Shown: positions 47,671 through 59,793 of the stretch, in pieces
How the letters are laid out: each line of letters begins with the position of its first letter
Position numbering within the stretch: position 1 is the stretch's first letter
Assembly: GCA_013399115.1 (NCBI GenBank)
Contig: VXAA01007187.1
Location: forward strand, 64,474-128,473
Direction of reading: 5' to 3'
DNA from: Anseranas semipalmata
Taxonomy: Eukaryota; Chordata; Aves; Anseriformes; Anseranatidae
Length of the DNA stretch: 64,000 bases
Notes under the pieces: generated by a model
Told to the model about the DNA's origin: nothing
The model's database searches: none
Seen by the model: only the letters and a program-made list of their open reading frames with translations
Made by a program: the position numbers and the translations under genes

Positions 47671-48232
47671 CAGAAAAACAGGAGAATTCATGGAAAAGAA
47701 CTTCCACGAAGACCCATTTAGGTTTAGAGAGTCACTGAACCACAAGTCACTGGAGCCTGGGAAAATATTGTGCTGAAATACTGCTACATACTTGCCTTGC
47801 TTACACTTTTCTCTCACCATCCGATAGTGCCTACTCCTCCTGTCCCCCAGCCCCATCCATGGGGATGCCAGGTCCAGGCATAGAGCAAACTCGACGTCCA
47901 TCTCCCACTCCCCACATCTATCTAACATAAAATCCTCAGATAGAAGGTATGCCTGGTATTAAATTGATAAGAATGAATACTACACTTGATTTTAGCTAAG
48001 TGGCTGAGAAGAGATTTGGAGTCAAGACAGCAAGTTCGTCTGACCCATCATGGCAATTCCTACAGTCTCATTATGGAGCTATTCCATGCCATTTGCAACA
48101 GCAACTTGCCTGTGTGTCTGTGGAGTAAAGCAAGGACTTCACAAGACAAACAAGCCACCTTTCTTTACTAACTTCATTACCGGTGTGCGATATGAATGAG
48201 TGGAAGAAATATGTGTCATCATTTTAAAGAGT

Positions 48233-48267
<35 letters not shown>
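48233..48267. repeat. (ATAG)n microsatellite
   Basis: About 8.75 uninterrupted tetranucleotide units, long enough to be length-variable between individuals. Confidence 0.97.
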
Positions 48268-48269
<2 letters not shown>

Positions 48270-49671
48270 TCTTTTCTTGACTTGCTAAATCTGTTTCTTT
48301 CCCAAGTACTAATCTATTTTGCTTCTTTTCCTTATTTCTCCTTTGTTCTATAACATGCCAGCACACCTTCCAATTCCTTCAGATTCTCTTGATTTTTTTA
48401 AACAGAACTCTTCTATAGTTACTTCAGTCTTGGCATCCCTTCAGATTAAAATATGAATACATTGGGCCCTTTGACATCCCCATGTGATTTGTATTGTATT
48501 AATCCAGTTTTATAACTAAGATTTTATCAGAGAAAAATAAGTGCCTCATGCAAAGTTTGTGATATTTGTGGAGAAAAAGAAAAGCGGTCCCCAAACTGCT
48601 TGTCCTATAATCTATCTATAACATATTGCTGCATCTTTCAAACAGGAAACTATAGAAAAATTCTTCTGTTATTTTTAATCTGAAGGCAGTGTCCCTCATC
48701 CCTCTTCCTTACTGAATGATGGTAAATCCAGAAATTCTAGGTTCGTGAATAAAACAAAGACGCATTTGCTCAACTAGCACATTACATCGTTTTTGGAAAA
48801 GCCCTATAACTGTGAATAACTGCACGGTGAAATATTATATATATTCTAACACTGTGGGGCAAAGCAATAAAAACTATCAACTCTTTCATTCAGATACTTA
48901 CAAACACTCCTGTATTCTCATCTGAGACAAATGGTCAGCAAAGGCTGGATGCTAGAGAGACCTGAGTTGTCTCAGCTACACACCAACGGTGATGTGAGTC
49001 ACAGTTAGCTGGCCCTGTGTCCTCCAGACACTGCAACCCACCTTTTGGAAATTATATTATTTAGCTCCACGTGCTGGTGACACTTATGATGCAAAAAATG
49101 TTCCAATAATATTAGTTCATCTTTTTTGTACCAGACAGTACACATGGTACCAACTTTGTACCAGATTTGCTAATAAAACATCATCCTGACATTCCTTTTT
49201 TGAGATTCTTCTCTACCAGACTAAGGAGGAACTATCTGCAAATGGTGGTTACCTTTAGATAAATCCTGATAGGTACTAGATATCTCCAGTCACTGTGCCA
49301 TTTTAATTAAATGAGTAAAGACAAACATCCCATTTGAAAGAAAACTAATAACTTTTGAGAAGAAGGGAAGGGCTTGATGAGATGATACCATAACTATAAA
49401 GCTTTTGTTGTGGGCAAACAGAATCCTATAGTTCAAAGTAATTACCTCATCAAGTTCCACCTCATTAGTATTGAAACGAGACATCATAATGAACAGTGGA
49501 CTAATAATTCATCAATGAGAATTTGGTTTTAGTCCAGCTTGCTATCTTTTCTGCAATATATTTGTTGGTTTCAGCTCATCACCCCCAACTTCACTGGACA
49601 GGATGACACACCTCTTCATTTTCTATTCATCAAAAGCCTATGGGTGAATTAGTAAATTAGATTAAATTTCC

Positions 49672-49700
49672 TTTCCCAGTGCCAGAGGGGCACTGGGAAA
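49672..49700. repeat. Strong perfect 12-bp hairpin
   Basis: TTTCCCAGTGCC (49672-49683), the loop AGAGG, then the exact reverse complement GGCACTGGGAAA (49689-49700). Seven of the 12 stem pairs are G-C, so the structure would be stable in RNA or single-stranded DNA. It is far too short for a typical microRNA precursor and no T run follows, so I do not call it a terminator. Confidence 0.9.
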
Positions 49701-50049
49701 TTTGCATGAACTCCCTTCCCAGGACATGGCGCGTGGAGAAAAGGCAGAAGCAGGAATTGTCAGAGCAAGTTCAGTTTTGTTCCCTGGACCTTCTGCATTT
49801 TTGTGGAGGAGTGCAGAATGTATCAACACACCCTCTCTTCCACTCCAGAAAGATAGCACTATGATGATAAGTGGGAGATCACTTCACAAATTAAAGGTGG
49901 CTACATAATATTTTGGGACTATCTGCAGCGAGACAACTCTGTTGTAGATGGGAAATGGCATAGTAGAGACTATGGAGTCATTAGTCATGCTATCACTCAG
50001 AAGATTAAATTTTATTGCTTTCTTTTCCTTTCTATCCTCCCCACTGTGA

Positions 50050-50083
50050 TTTTTTTTTTTTTGTTTTTTTTCCGCCCCCCCCT

Positions 50084-50119
<36 letters not shown>
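50050..50119. repeat. Long T tract with an embedded C run
   Basis: 13 T, G, 8 T, then CCG, 8 C, TGG and 34 T. The abrupt switch from T to C and back is unusual and may reflect sequencing or consensus error around a homopolymer. Confidence 0.95.
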
Positions 50120-50123
<4 letters not shown>

Positions 50124-51316
50124 CTGCACCTGCCCTCTAGATTTTAGATAAACCAAACAGGAAAGAGAAGAACCTTTTTGACAGTAATGCTGAAATCCCC
50201 CTGTTTTGTCATGCATTCAAATGGGAATCAGACCAACTGGATCCTGACCTATTTATCAGACTGAAACTCCTGCTGGGAAGTATCAATAAAAATGCCCACT
50301 GGAAGGTCATTCAGACTGGTCCTGGTTATTATGGGAATTGTGAAAGAGAGGATAGTTATCTTAAGAAAAAATCATTTTGATATAGAGTTACTTCTTGAAT
50401 ATTTATCTACCCAAGGTGTGATAACTTTTTACTGCAGTTTTCCTTTAAAATAAGATGGCAGGTCAACTTCCAGTGACAAGAAATAATCCTGCTTCTTTAA
50501 TCAAACTAGAATACTTAATTGACCACTTAACAGAAGTTGTTTCTCCAAGGGTGGCTGAGGGTCTTCACTGGCAGTATACACACAACAGTTAAAGGTCTGC
50601 ACAGAACCCTATCATGTTTCCCAAACTCCTTAGAGTAATTAAAGTGATTGCAGGCTTTTTTTTATTTTTATTTTTTCAATAAAAACCTCAGGAAAGGTAA
50701 AGTAAAATAATCTCAGTGGAGCTTTCACTAAAAACTTTTCAAAGCAAAACCTATTCAAACCTCAGAGCTTCAACCCAGCACAGATGCAATGGGTGGCAAA
50801 GTAGGCAGCCCCACACTTGCTCCTCAGCATGCATGTTTCTACCCAGCCTTTTCCCACAGTAGGCAAAGTAAGGAAGTTTTCAACCTGCCTGCAAAGTGTC
50901 GAGTGCCTGGCTTGTTTCCACCTTTTTAAAATGAGCCCCGACTGAGAAGTCTCTGTCCTACATTACAGTTCTGGTGATTTCTTCAGGGTGAGGCAAGTTG
51001 TTTCTCTCTGCAGGCCTCTAATCCCTCCCTGTGCTGACTTAATATGAAGTATAAACACTTTACCAGAGAAGCCCATGATGTGAAGGTTATGTTACCTTCT
51101 GCCATCCTTTCCATCTCCCAGTTTTCCTATGAGTCTATACATCCTTTTAAATCTTAGGTCATCTCTATGGTGGTGCCAACTATTATTACAAATTCAAACC
51201 ATTTTATATGTGGCTGCACACACACCTATATACTTATATATATGCATATTGTCAAAACAAAACAAATTAAAATTACAGTCTCTTCACTGTAACAAAGAGA
51301 CAGACTCAGGCAGTTG

Positions 51317-51318
<2 letters not shown>

Positions 51319-51356
<38 letters not shown>
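51319..51356. repeat. (CA)19 microsatellite
   Basis: 38 bases of pure CA dinucleotide. The longest dinucleotide array in the window and a likely length polymorphism. Confidence 0.98.
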
Positions 51357-51357
<1 letters not shown>

Positions 51358-51410
51358 GAATAAACCTCTCTTCACTTTGAAATCCAGCCCAAGGGCAGGA
51401 ATCAGTGATT

Positions 51411-51489
51411 TAAATTCTCTGGTCTGTATTACATAGAAGGTCAAACTACACAGCTGTAATGGTCCCTCTTGGCCATAAATACCTATGAA
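51411..51489 (+). mobile_element. Ancient CR1-like 3' tail
   Basis: TACATAGAAGGTCAAACTAC, ACAGCTGTAATGGTCCCTCT and TGGCCATAAATACCTATGA follow the pattern seen in old reptile and bird CR1 tails: a gaggtcagactagatgatc block, an aatggtccctt.tggcc block, then a tctatga end. No coding part is recognisable. Divergence is high, so it predates the other copies. Confidence 0.65.
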
Positions 51490-53502
51490 AAAATATGGCA
51501 CAGCTCCCTTTGCAGTGGAAAGTAGGACATTTGCTTCACCCCTTGTGTTGGGAACCTGTTCATGAAATCTGCCAGAGGAACAGATATTTTTATTAGCAAT
51601 TTCAGATTAAAAATATTAAGCACAGCAGGCAAGAAATTCACAGAATCATTCAATGTTGTTTTTAAAGCCCATGTCTATGATCTCATCGTTGCTACTAAAG
51701 CTGATGCTGTTTCCATGGCATTTCTGATGAACCAGTGACCCAGCTTCTAAACCGTTCAATTTTTTATTAATGTGTTGTTCATTTACACATTTTTCACCCA
51801 TTTATGCTAACTAGAGCTCATTTAGAAGAAGTATCCTTCAGTTTATTAGCTGAGTGCACTGTACATGCCTCTCAAATGGTTTTTAGGTTGTGTTCACAGG
51901 GCTGTGGGATCTAGAAACATGTATGGTTTTGATAGAAAATCCAAATCCTATGTATTTTCTTCCCACAGGGCTCTGATGGCATGAAACAGTATTGCTGGCT
52001 TGTGGCTTGTGAACATTTCTTGATTTTGAGTGATTTTAAATACACATTACATAAAGATTTATCAGCATTTTAGCGAAGATTTATAATTTGGCACCTAATT
52101 TTAAACATCCTCCTCCACTGTTCTCTGTCCCAGAGGCATGAGATTACCACATAAAGGTAGAACTAGTCAAATAGCAGGAGAAAATACCACAAGACCATAC
52201 ATAAACCACAAATATAAAAGGCTTTTGTGCTCAGGGGATGGGGGTAGAAGGGGAAGTGATAAGACCTGCACAGGGGGCAATACTTATTTTAAAATATTTC
52301 TGCCTTTCCTTTGGATTTTTAGAAGTGGGAAACAATGTCCAAAGCAGGTGGGCATGGGCTGCGTTATTTGAACAACACTATTTAAATGCTATCACTCTTT
52401 CAAGTAATATGCTGCAGTACAGGGTAATGGAAGACATTCCAGAAGTATATCGTCATCCTGAAAGAAATGCTCAATCATATTTTTGCCTGGATCTTGGAAG
52501 GTAACATGTAAGTGGCTATTAGCGTATTCACTCTCAGGTCAAAATTGTTTCAGGGAGAGGATACATTGTTTTGAGCATCTAGTAATGACATCTTTGCATG
52601 AGCTTTATTTTATAGTTATGTATATTTTCCATTCACCATTTTTTGCAAGATAAAGCTGCTGACCAGGGGAGATCTTTAAGTCATTTAACAGTTCATCTAA
52701 CAGCATTGCCAACTCCTGGCATTCAAATATCATAAGCCAGTCTCCCTGAAATCATAAGATTTTATTAAATGTAAAAGGTAATTACACTGTTTTTTGATTG
52801 TTTGTTTGTTAATTCAATTTAAAAGAAAGGAAAGAGCTCTTATGTAGACATTTAGGTAGAGTTTCCAAGTATTTCTTGGCAACCAGAAGGCAAAGAAATC
52901 TGCTTCATGAAAATGCAACCTAAGATCCTCATACATTTAGGTGATAGGTAATGTGACTTTGTGAAAAGATTCTGAAGTCACACAAGCTTGCAAGAAAATA
53001 TGATTCAGTTACAGAGGTGAATAATCATACCACTCAGCTCCTCTAACACCTTTTGTTGAGCAAGGAATTAAGATTTCTTCTTTTCTTATCCAGGCTAGGA
53101 AAACCCCCAAACTCATCTCACATGTTGTAGCACTTCTGTGCTCCTACAAACACCCACAGTGATGCGATTCGAGCAAATGCAGAAGTTGCTGATCTGCTGT
53201 TCAAAAAGCTCATTCACCATTTTAAAATAAATTTTGTATGTCTGATGGGAATTAGGAGTAAAAACATTAGTGTACAAAGCCATAACCCCTTAGAACTGCA
53301 GTGGCAATGCCAGCCCAAGCTCCTCCAACCACCATGAAATACTACAACCTTTTTATTGAGCAAAATCACTTGAGTTGCAAATGCAAGTAGACTAATTTGC
53401 AGATGGGCCTACCTCAAAACTGCTTATTCAGGATGCCATAGCAGCCTTCCAATATGTAAAGTGCAGCACAGAGAGAATCTCATTGATTTCTTCTTCTTCT
53501 TC

Positions 53503-53674
53503 TTTTTTTTTTTTTTTTTTCTTTTTTTTTTTTAAAATACTTACTAAATTTTCTAAAAAGCNNNNNNNNNNNNNNNNNNNNNNNNNNNNNNNNNNNNNNN
53601 NNNNNNNNNNNNNNNNNNNNNNNNNNNNNNNNNNNNNNNNNNNNNNNNNNNNNNNNNNNNNNNNNNNNNNNNNN
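53503..53674. repeat. T tract followed by a 113-base assembly gap
   Basis: Two T runs separated by one C (about 53503-53533) are followed by AT-rich sequence and 113 N (53562-53674), then TTTTTGG. An open frame across it is an artefact of the N and the T run. Confidence 0.97.
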
Positions 53675-55213
53675 TTTTTGGTAGTTAAAAAATGGTAAGC
53701 CTGATTGATTTAGAGGTCAGCAAATAGACTGTTCTCAGGTTGATGGTGCTTTTTATTTTATATTAGAAAACCACACATTGTAGGTGGGACTTCCCCCTTC
53801 ATGGATTTGTTCCACAGCACACCAACAGTACCTGATTGTGCAGAATTTTTCAATGTTTCTGGCAAACAGATGTTTCAGATTTATTAGGTAAGGAAGTAGG
53901 GGAGGAAGTAAGGCTAATCTTTTTTTTTTTTTTTCCTCAGCTAACGGAAGGGTTTGGATAACACCATGTTGGGATTTGGAGGAACAACTCATGGTCTATT
54001 CTGCTCTCTTAAGAAGAGGACTGCAACATTGAGTCACTCTTCTTACAAGATGAAGTCATGCCTTTTGGATGTCAGAAAAAGAAAAAGAATCTCTGGAGGA
54101 TCAAACATGTTTTAACCAAGTCTACCGTACACGGACTTCTCCTGGGGAAACATGACCATGGTTATGGGTTCAGTCATAACCACTTCTTCAGTGATCTACC
54201 ACCAAAGTAAATAGGTGAAAAAAGTGCTCTGGAGGAAACCTCAGCACCACCAACACAAGGCCTCCATTTCACAATGGAGCTGAATGAAATGCAGTGATGA
54301 TGATCAGAAAGGCCACAACTTATTCAACGTTTTACTAACTACAGTATAAGAACGATTATAAAAAAGTGTGAAAGTAAATCTGAAGGGAAAAAAGGAAAGC
54401 AGCTTTTTTTAACCATTATTTTCAGAAATCTGGTTTACAGTATTGAACCACAAACCCCTGTTTCAGGCCAGATGATGGACTGGAGGGATGGATGGGGAAA
54501 GCAGGAAATACTTAGCCCATTTTCACAGTCAGAGAAAGCCTCAGCTTTCACTAAAAAGAAAAGAAACATACATCAAACATAGTGCCAGAGATGAGGAGAA
54601 AGAAATTGGAAGCACAAATCTTAAATACTCTAAACTGAAATAATGGGAAATCAGAAGGAAAAATGTTTATTTTTGATGTTATTTTCTTGTGATTAGCTTA
54701 AGAAAGATACTATCATATCCAAACAATTTTTTTTTGAACATAGAGAATTGGCTGCAATGTTGATTTAAAAAATAAAGAGAAAGGAACTAAAGTAATGTTT
54801 TCATAAAACTTCAAGTTGTGTTTTCCATATATTTAAGACTATATCTGTTTCCTAGATCAAAATGATGATTTGATTCCTACACTAGCTGAATCCCTGATTT
54901 GTAAAGCACAAAGGAGACCTCAGTGAGGGCCAAATGGATTCCTTCTAGCATCTATCTGAACACCACCCAAAAGCCTCCACTGCTGAATTCTTGTGTCTTC
55001 AGTGCAGTGGTGCCCAGTGTAAGAGCACCATGTGTACCTTTCACTTGCCAGGGACAAGCTCTGTGGTCATTTTTACATATGAGTCCATGAAGTGTTCCTG
55101 TTAGACACTACTATTTAATGTCCTTCTATTCGTTACTTTGAATTGACATTGCATTCAGAGTGTTAACGAAGGGCTTTTGCTTTATAAAACCTACTCTTTT
55201 TGCCAAGCCTACG

Positions 55214-55224
55214 CCCCCCCCCCC
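55214..55224. repeat. Poly(C) run, 11 C
   Basis: Eleven consecutive C in CTACGCCC...CATTTTT. Short G/C homopolymer. Confidence 0.95.
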
Positions 55225-57663
55225 ATTTTTTGATATTTATAACCGCAACACTCATTTACAGTTGCATAAGTGTAAAGCAGGGTGTCTTTCTGGATTTTCA
55301 CACATCTGCCCACATAAAATTACCACATTAGTAATTACCTCATTGTCTAAGTCAAAATGTAGTGAACAGAGATTGCTTTTGCAACCTTGTTACTTCAGAA
55401 TGCCTTAAGACAATATAAAAGGATGCATACCAGTAAAACATGTTTTCCAGAAAAAGAAACTGTTTTCCTTGCATATTCCTTGCAAGAGCTTTATCACCTC
55501 CCTCATTTAGCAAAACTTAGTACAGGGTAAGCATTTTTTGCCACTTACAGTTCTAACTTAGATTGAAATATTGCATGGCTCTCACCTTGAGAAAAAAAAT
55601 AAATAAATTATCAGATCAAAAAAAAAGTTTATCTGTTCTCTTTCTCAGAGGCTCTAAGAAGCCTAACCTTTTGCTATCACATTTCTGCCCAGTATGGCTG
55701 CAGAGGATATACAAGCTCTCTTTTTTAACTTGTTTACACGTATTTCACAGAGAAGAAAACGGAGGAGGCAGAAGTAAAAAATTATTTTCCATGGTCACAA
55801 AAGCCGGTCATAGAAGCACAGCTGGGTGTCGGATTAGGATCTCTTGGCAGCCAGCCACAAAAGATGTGTAACAGAGAAAAAGCATTTCCTGTAAGGAAGC
55901 ATTTGATTTTCAAAGTTGCGTGAAATGTTCACAAGAAAACCATGTAAATGCATGCTGGACTTGGGGGGTGGGGTAGTGGTGTTCATTAGAACCTGGAAAC
56001 CCTCATGTTTCACCAAAAGGTTTGCTCATCACAAGCATTGCCAGCTAGCCTGAGGTGATTTTTATGTTTTGCATCAAAACCAAGTGAAAATTAAGTCTCT
56101 AGCAGTTTCAATGTGAATTTGCTTTGAAGTTCATTTCAATGTGACACTAGTCAAACTCCATGGATGATGAAGGATTTTAGTTCACACAGAAAGAAGGCAA
56201 TATTTTCCTCAATCTCCACAAAAGGACTAGTGAGTACAGTGGTGCTGTGGTTGCACATTCACACTACCCGCATCTGTGAGGGCTGCAGACATTACAGCTG
56301 CCCCTCCTCTCCCAGCCCCCAAGCTGTTTGCCACCACCCCATTGCCAGGACTTACTGCCCCAAAGGCACCCCATGGGGTCTGCATGTGCCCCCTGCTCTG
56401 CATCAGTGCAAACCCTGCACAGCCAGTTTAAGTCACCAGTAAAGTAGCTTGAGATAATCTGATGAATCTCCTCTGAAACAGATGAAGGAGAGTTCACAGC
56501 ACCTTTTCCATCAGCATTGCTGTGGGTCCAGCTGCTGAGTCTTTAACTGTGCTAGTTATATCCGGAACTGCTGCGTGTTCACAGACATCTCTCCCAAATA
56601 CAGCTTAGTTAGAGGTGTCCCTAAGGCGATCTTACTAAAACTATTAAAGCCATGTCAGGTAGGAACAGAAAAAGATGTGATCTCTTTTGAGTGTGGATGA
56701 ACTAAGTGTGGGTATAAAGATACCAGCCATTCTGCTTTTCTTCTGTATTGCTTATTTTACCATGGGTAGGGTGACAGTTTTACTGTATTAGTACCACATA
56801 ACTCTTTGCCCACACAGCTGCACTCATGCTTTGTAAGCATTTATTACTGAAGTGTGTGGAAGCCCTTTTCATGGACCTCATTTGCCTTGTACTGTGTGCT
56901 GTACCCGGGCAGAACAGCATGAGAGTCTCAGTCCCAAAGCATTCATGACCTGAGCAGGTTGGGTATCAGGTAGCATGGCCAGGGAATGGAATAAAATGAG
57001 ATGGTGCCAGCCAGCACATCAGCCATACACAAAGTCTTTTAATGGGCAGTGTGCAAACAAAGAGTCTTATGAAGGGATGCTAAGCGCCAAAAGAAGCTGC
57101 TTTACAGAGCTTTGCAAGATGTTCCTTTCAATTACAAAAAACATCTAAAAACAGAAAGCCAGTACTGTGTGTGCATTATTGGAGGTGGAAACCAATACTG
57201 AGGCAGTGACGACAGGTAGGGAGAAGATAGGCCAAGACAAGCCTTGAAGTAAAAACAAGTAGCTTAAGTTTCTAGAGAAAGGCAATGGGAAAACACAAAG
57301 AACAGGAGACATGGTTTAACTTAAGCATTGGGAAAGTTATCGTTGCAGGAGCACTGGGGATGGGTGGGGTACATCTGTCAGATTTATGACAGGAAGGGTA
57401 CAGTGACTGATCCATAGCATAACAACAGCTGAAGTTACAACAGTAAAGCTGTAGTTGTCTGGGTAGAGAGAAAAGGATGTATTCTATAGATGGTATGCAG
57501 AACGAATCTATGAGTCTGGGTTATAAATGGAAGGGGATGTCAAAAAGAGTTGAGACTAAAAGAGGAAGAGAGAATTCAGATTCACATCTTTCCTAATGAG
57601 GAAGGTGCATGATACTTTCCATGTAAGAATTATGGTGTGCTTTGGTTGTGAAGGGATTGGTGT

Positions 57664-57709
57664 TGCTGGCCACTGGAATACAAAAGAGCCAGTGCCAAAG
57701 GAGCCCTGG
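57664..57709 (+). repeat. Copy 1 of a 46-bp inverted repeat pair
   Basis: TGCTGGCCACTGGAATACAA, then AAGAGCCAGTGCCAAAGG and AGCCCTGG. The reverse complement of 59749-59793 matches this over its whole length except for two substitutions and one single-base indel. I do not recognise the sequence as part of CR1. It may be a small unrecognised interspersed repeat. Confidence 0.85.
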
Positions 57710-57767
57710 CTTCAGTGAGCATGAGGATAAAACTGAGATGGGGCTAGGAGTAACAGATTAAATGAAA

Positions 57768-57786
57768 ACAATGTTCCGAACATTGT
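57768..57786. repeat. 19-bp palindrome flanked by 10-bp direct repeats
   Basis: ACAATGTTC, a central C, then GAACATTGT is a perfect inverted repeat. AATGAAAACA occurs on both sides (57761-57770 and 57791-57800), overlapping the left arm by three bases. Confidence 0.85.
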
Positions 57787-59163
57787 CTAGAATGAAAACA
57801 GAGAGGAGGAATTCCACGTAGAAATTGCAAGAGACGTGTTCAATCAGTTTATATTTTAATTTAAAACTAAAATATAAATGAAGAGAAAGGAAAATGGATA
57901 ATATCTTGGATACAAAAGTTTATTCAGAAGTGCTTATTTTTAAAGGGTGACAGACTTGTATTTTTTCTTGTGACTAGAAAGAACCAAATGGAAGTGAGTG
58001 CTAAGAAGAAGGATAAGAGCAGCAAATATTGTGAAATACAAGAGCAGAGACACAGTGACACATGGAGGGGCCATGAAGGAAAGCAGGTCAATAACCTTGT
58101 TATGGACAGTATGAGTTGTAGAGGAGAGGTGTGGAGGACAAGCAAACACAGGGAGGAAGATGACACCACATCTGCTCACCTCCCTTAATGAGAAATTTGC
58201 AGAATCTCATGCAAAAAAAAAAAAGGAGCTGGTCAAAGCAGACAGGGTCTGAAAGACTGTCAATGGCGATGAAAAAGTTTTGCTTGTATAATGCAATCGT
58301 ACTCCTATCTGTAAAGCACTCCTAATGTAAGATTACCTTAAGCTCTCAGTGTTTAAGACTGTCTCTATTACAGAAGACCTTTCCTGATACAGAGATACTA
58401 ACACAGCATAGTGTACTGCAGGATGAATGGCAAAGCTGCATCTCATACCAACTCAGTGCTGTCCCTTCTCAAGCCAGTCTTCCTTGCATGCAACCAACAC
58501 ATACCCCGGTAAAAACAGAGTGCTTCTCGAAGTTTTTTCCACTCTCTGGGTGTACAGCAGTGTCAGGCAGAAGCTGTGTCTGTCACAGCCCTGTTCATGT
58601 CAGACCTCTAAGGGCAGTGCTCTGTCACAGGTTTTGCTCTGGCTTACGTCAATTGTGCTGATGTCCTTGCCTTCCCACGCCTCCTCTCCAACAGCGGTGT
58701 GGCCAGGCTATGTGCTGCGATTAGAAATGCAGGCCCTGATACACCTTGTTGCCTTCGCAGACATCCTTGGTTCTGGATGTGTTGTTGCCAGACATGGTAT
58801 AGCTCCATTGTACACTATCTAGCCAAGCAGCTCTACATCTGGAGACTGGGCTTGTGAGGCCCTGTGGGCACTATACAGCCTGGGACTTCATTACTACTGT
58901 GATTAATCAGGATGCTATGCACACAGCAGTTTGTCATGTCAATATTAAGCTGAATTCTGGGGACTTGGTTGTCTGATTTAAGAAATAGGGCTTCCAGCAA
59001 TTTCTCCTCCTCTGCTCCAAAGCTCCTCACCCCATGCTTACTTCAGTGTGATCCCAGCTAGAGAAAACATAAAAGGAAAAACAACAACTTCAATGATTAA
59101 ATAGTTTGGATGCAAAATAAAGAGGCTGCACAAAATTTTGCTTGCCTCTTGGTTCAAAACAAT

Positions 59164-59184
59164 AACAACAACAACAACAACAAC

Positions 59185-59248
<64 letters not shown>

Positions 59249-59263
59249 GAGAAAGAAAGAAAA
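59164..59263. repeat. Compound (AAC)7-(GAAA)n microsatellite
   Basis: Seven AAC units pass directly into about 15 uninterrupted GAAA units, then a GA interruption and several more GAAA units. The pure-purine tract could form triplex DNA and is probably length-variable. Confidence 0.97.
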
Positions 59264-59748
59264 AGAACAGGAGAAAGAAAATCTGAAAATGTAAAGTTTT
59301 TATCTCTTAAAATTGTTCTCTTTGAATTGACCTGAATCCACAGTACTCTTGGATAAAGCACAGGAATACCTGACTTATCTGTACCTTGGCTCATGTTTCC
59401 CCAGCAGCCAGGACCCCATTCCCCCAAGTTCTCCTGGTACATCCTCCAGCATAATGGCACCAGATGACACCTGGTTATGCCCAAACTATAACTTCTGCCA
59501 TGAGGTTGAGGAATGGAGTACAGTGCCAAAGGCATTGTGCTTATGTAGGACAAGAGATCATTCTTTTGATTACCTTGTATTTTTGCTGGGGTGTGAAACA
59601 GAAATCTGCCCATGCCTGTTCAGCTTCCTGCTGTTAGGAGGCCGCTCAATAATTCAGTTATCTCTCCCTCAAGGAAGCTCTGCTGGCCTGCTGCTTGCTC
59701 CAGCCAGTTACTGCTGCTCAGCAATGAAGTCTGAAGTGCCACAGACTT

Positions 59749-59793
59749 CCAGGGCCCCTTGGCACTGGCTCTTTTGTGTTCCAGTGGCCAGCA
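59749..59793 (-). repeat. Copy 2 of the 46-bp inverted repeat pair
   Basis: CCAGGGCCCCTTGGCACTGG, then CTCTTTTGTGTTCCAGTGG and CCAGCA, the inverted partner of 57664-57709, about 2.0 kb away. Similarity ends quickly on both sides. Confidence 0.85.

Larger units (their letters stand above)
45436..51410. other. Non-coding unique sequence with microsatellites
   Basis: No gene is recognised. It includes a 20-bp tandem pair at 45971-46010, (AC)n at 46475-46497, (AAAAT)n at 46559-46582, (AAAAC/AAAC)n at 47630-47670, (ATAG)n at 48233-48267, a strong hairpin at 49672-49700, a long T/C run at 50050-50119 and (CA)19 at 51319-51356. Confidence 0.6.
51490..57663. other. Non-coding unique sequence
   Basis: No gene is recognised. 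It holds the gapped T tract near 53503-53674, an 11-C run at 55214-55224 and a T run at 53920-53934. The ATTCACAGAATCATTCAATG word near 51637 faintly recalls a CR1 tail but does not extend. A CTGCCCCTCC/CCAGCCCCC-rich stretch near 56295-56400 gives stop-poor frames on both strands without resemblance to a protein. Confidence 0.6.
57710..59748. other. Non-coding interval between the inverted repeats
   Basis: Holds a 19-bp palindrome (57768-57786), an A run near 58212-58223, a 131-codon ATG frame (58427-58822) without family resemblance, and the (AAC)n(GAAA)n array at 59164-59263. A 191-codon minus-strand frame (59038-59613) is open mainly because it runs through that array, encoding LSFF/SFFL repeats. 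I do not call it a gene. Confidence 0.55.

Noticed and set aside
51637..51660. ATTCACAGAATCATTCAATG, CR1-tail-like word
   Set aside because: Only about 20 bases fit, and the downstream sequence diverges completely.
58427..58822. 131-codon ATG-started plus-strand frame
   Set aside because: No family resemblance, no start or splice context that stands out, and composition locally poor in stops. Kept only as a note.
59038..59613. 191-codon minus-strand open frame
   Set aside because: It is held open by reading through the (GAAA)n array, giving repeated LSFF-type residues. No domain is recognisable outside it.
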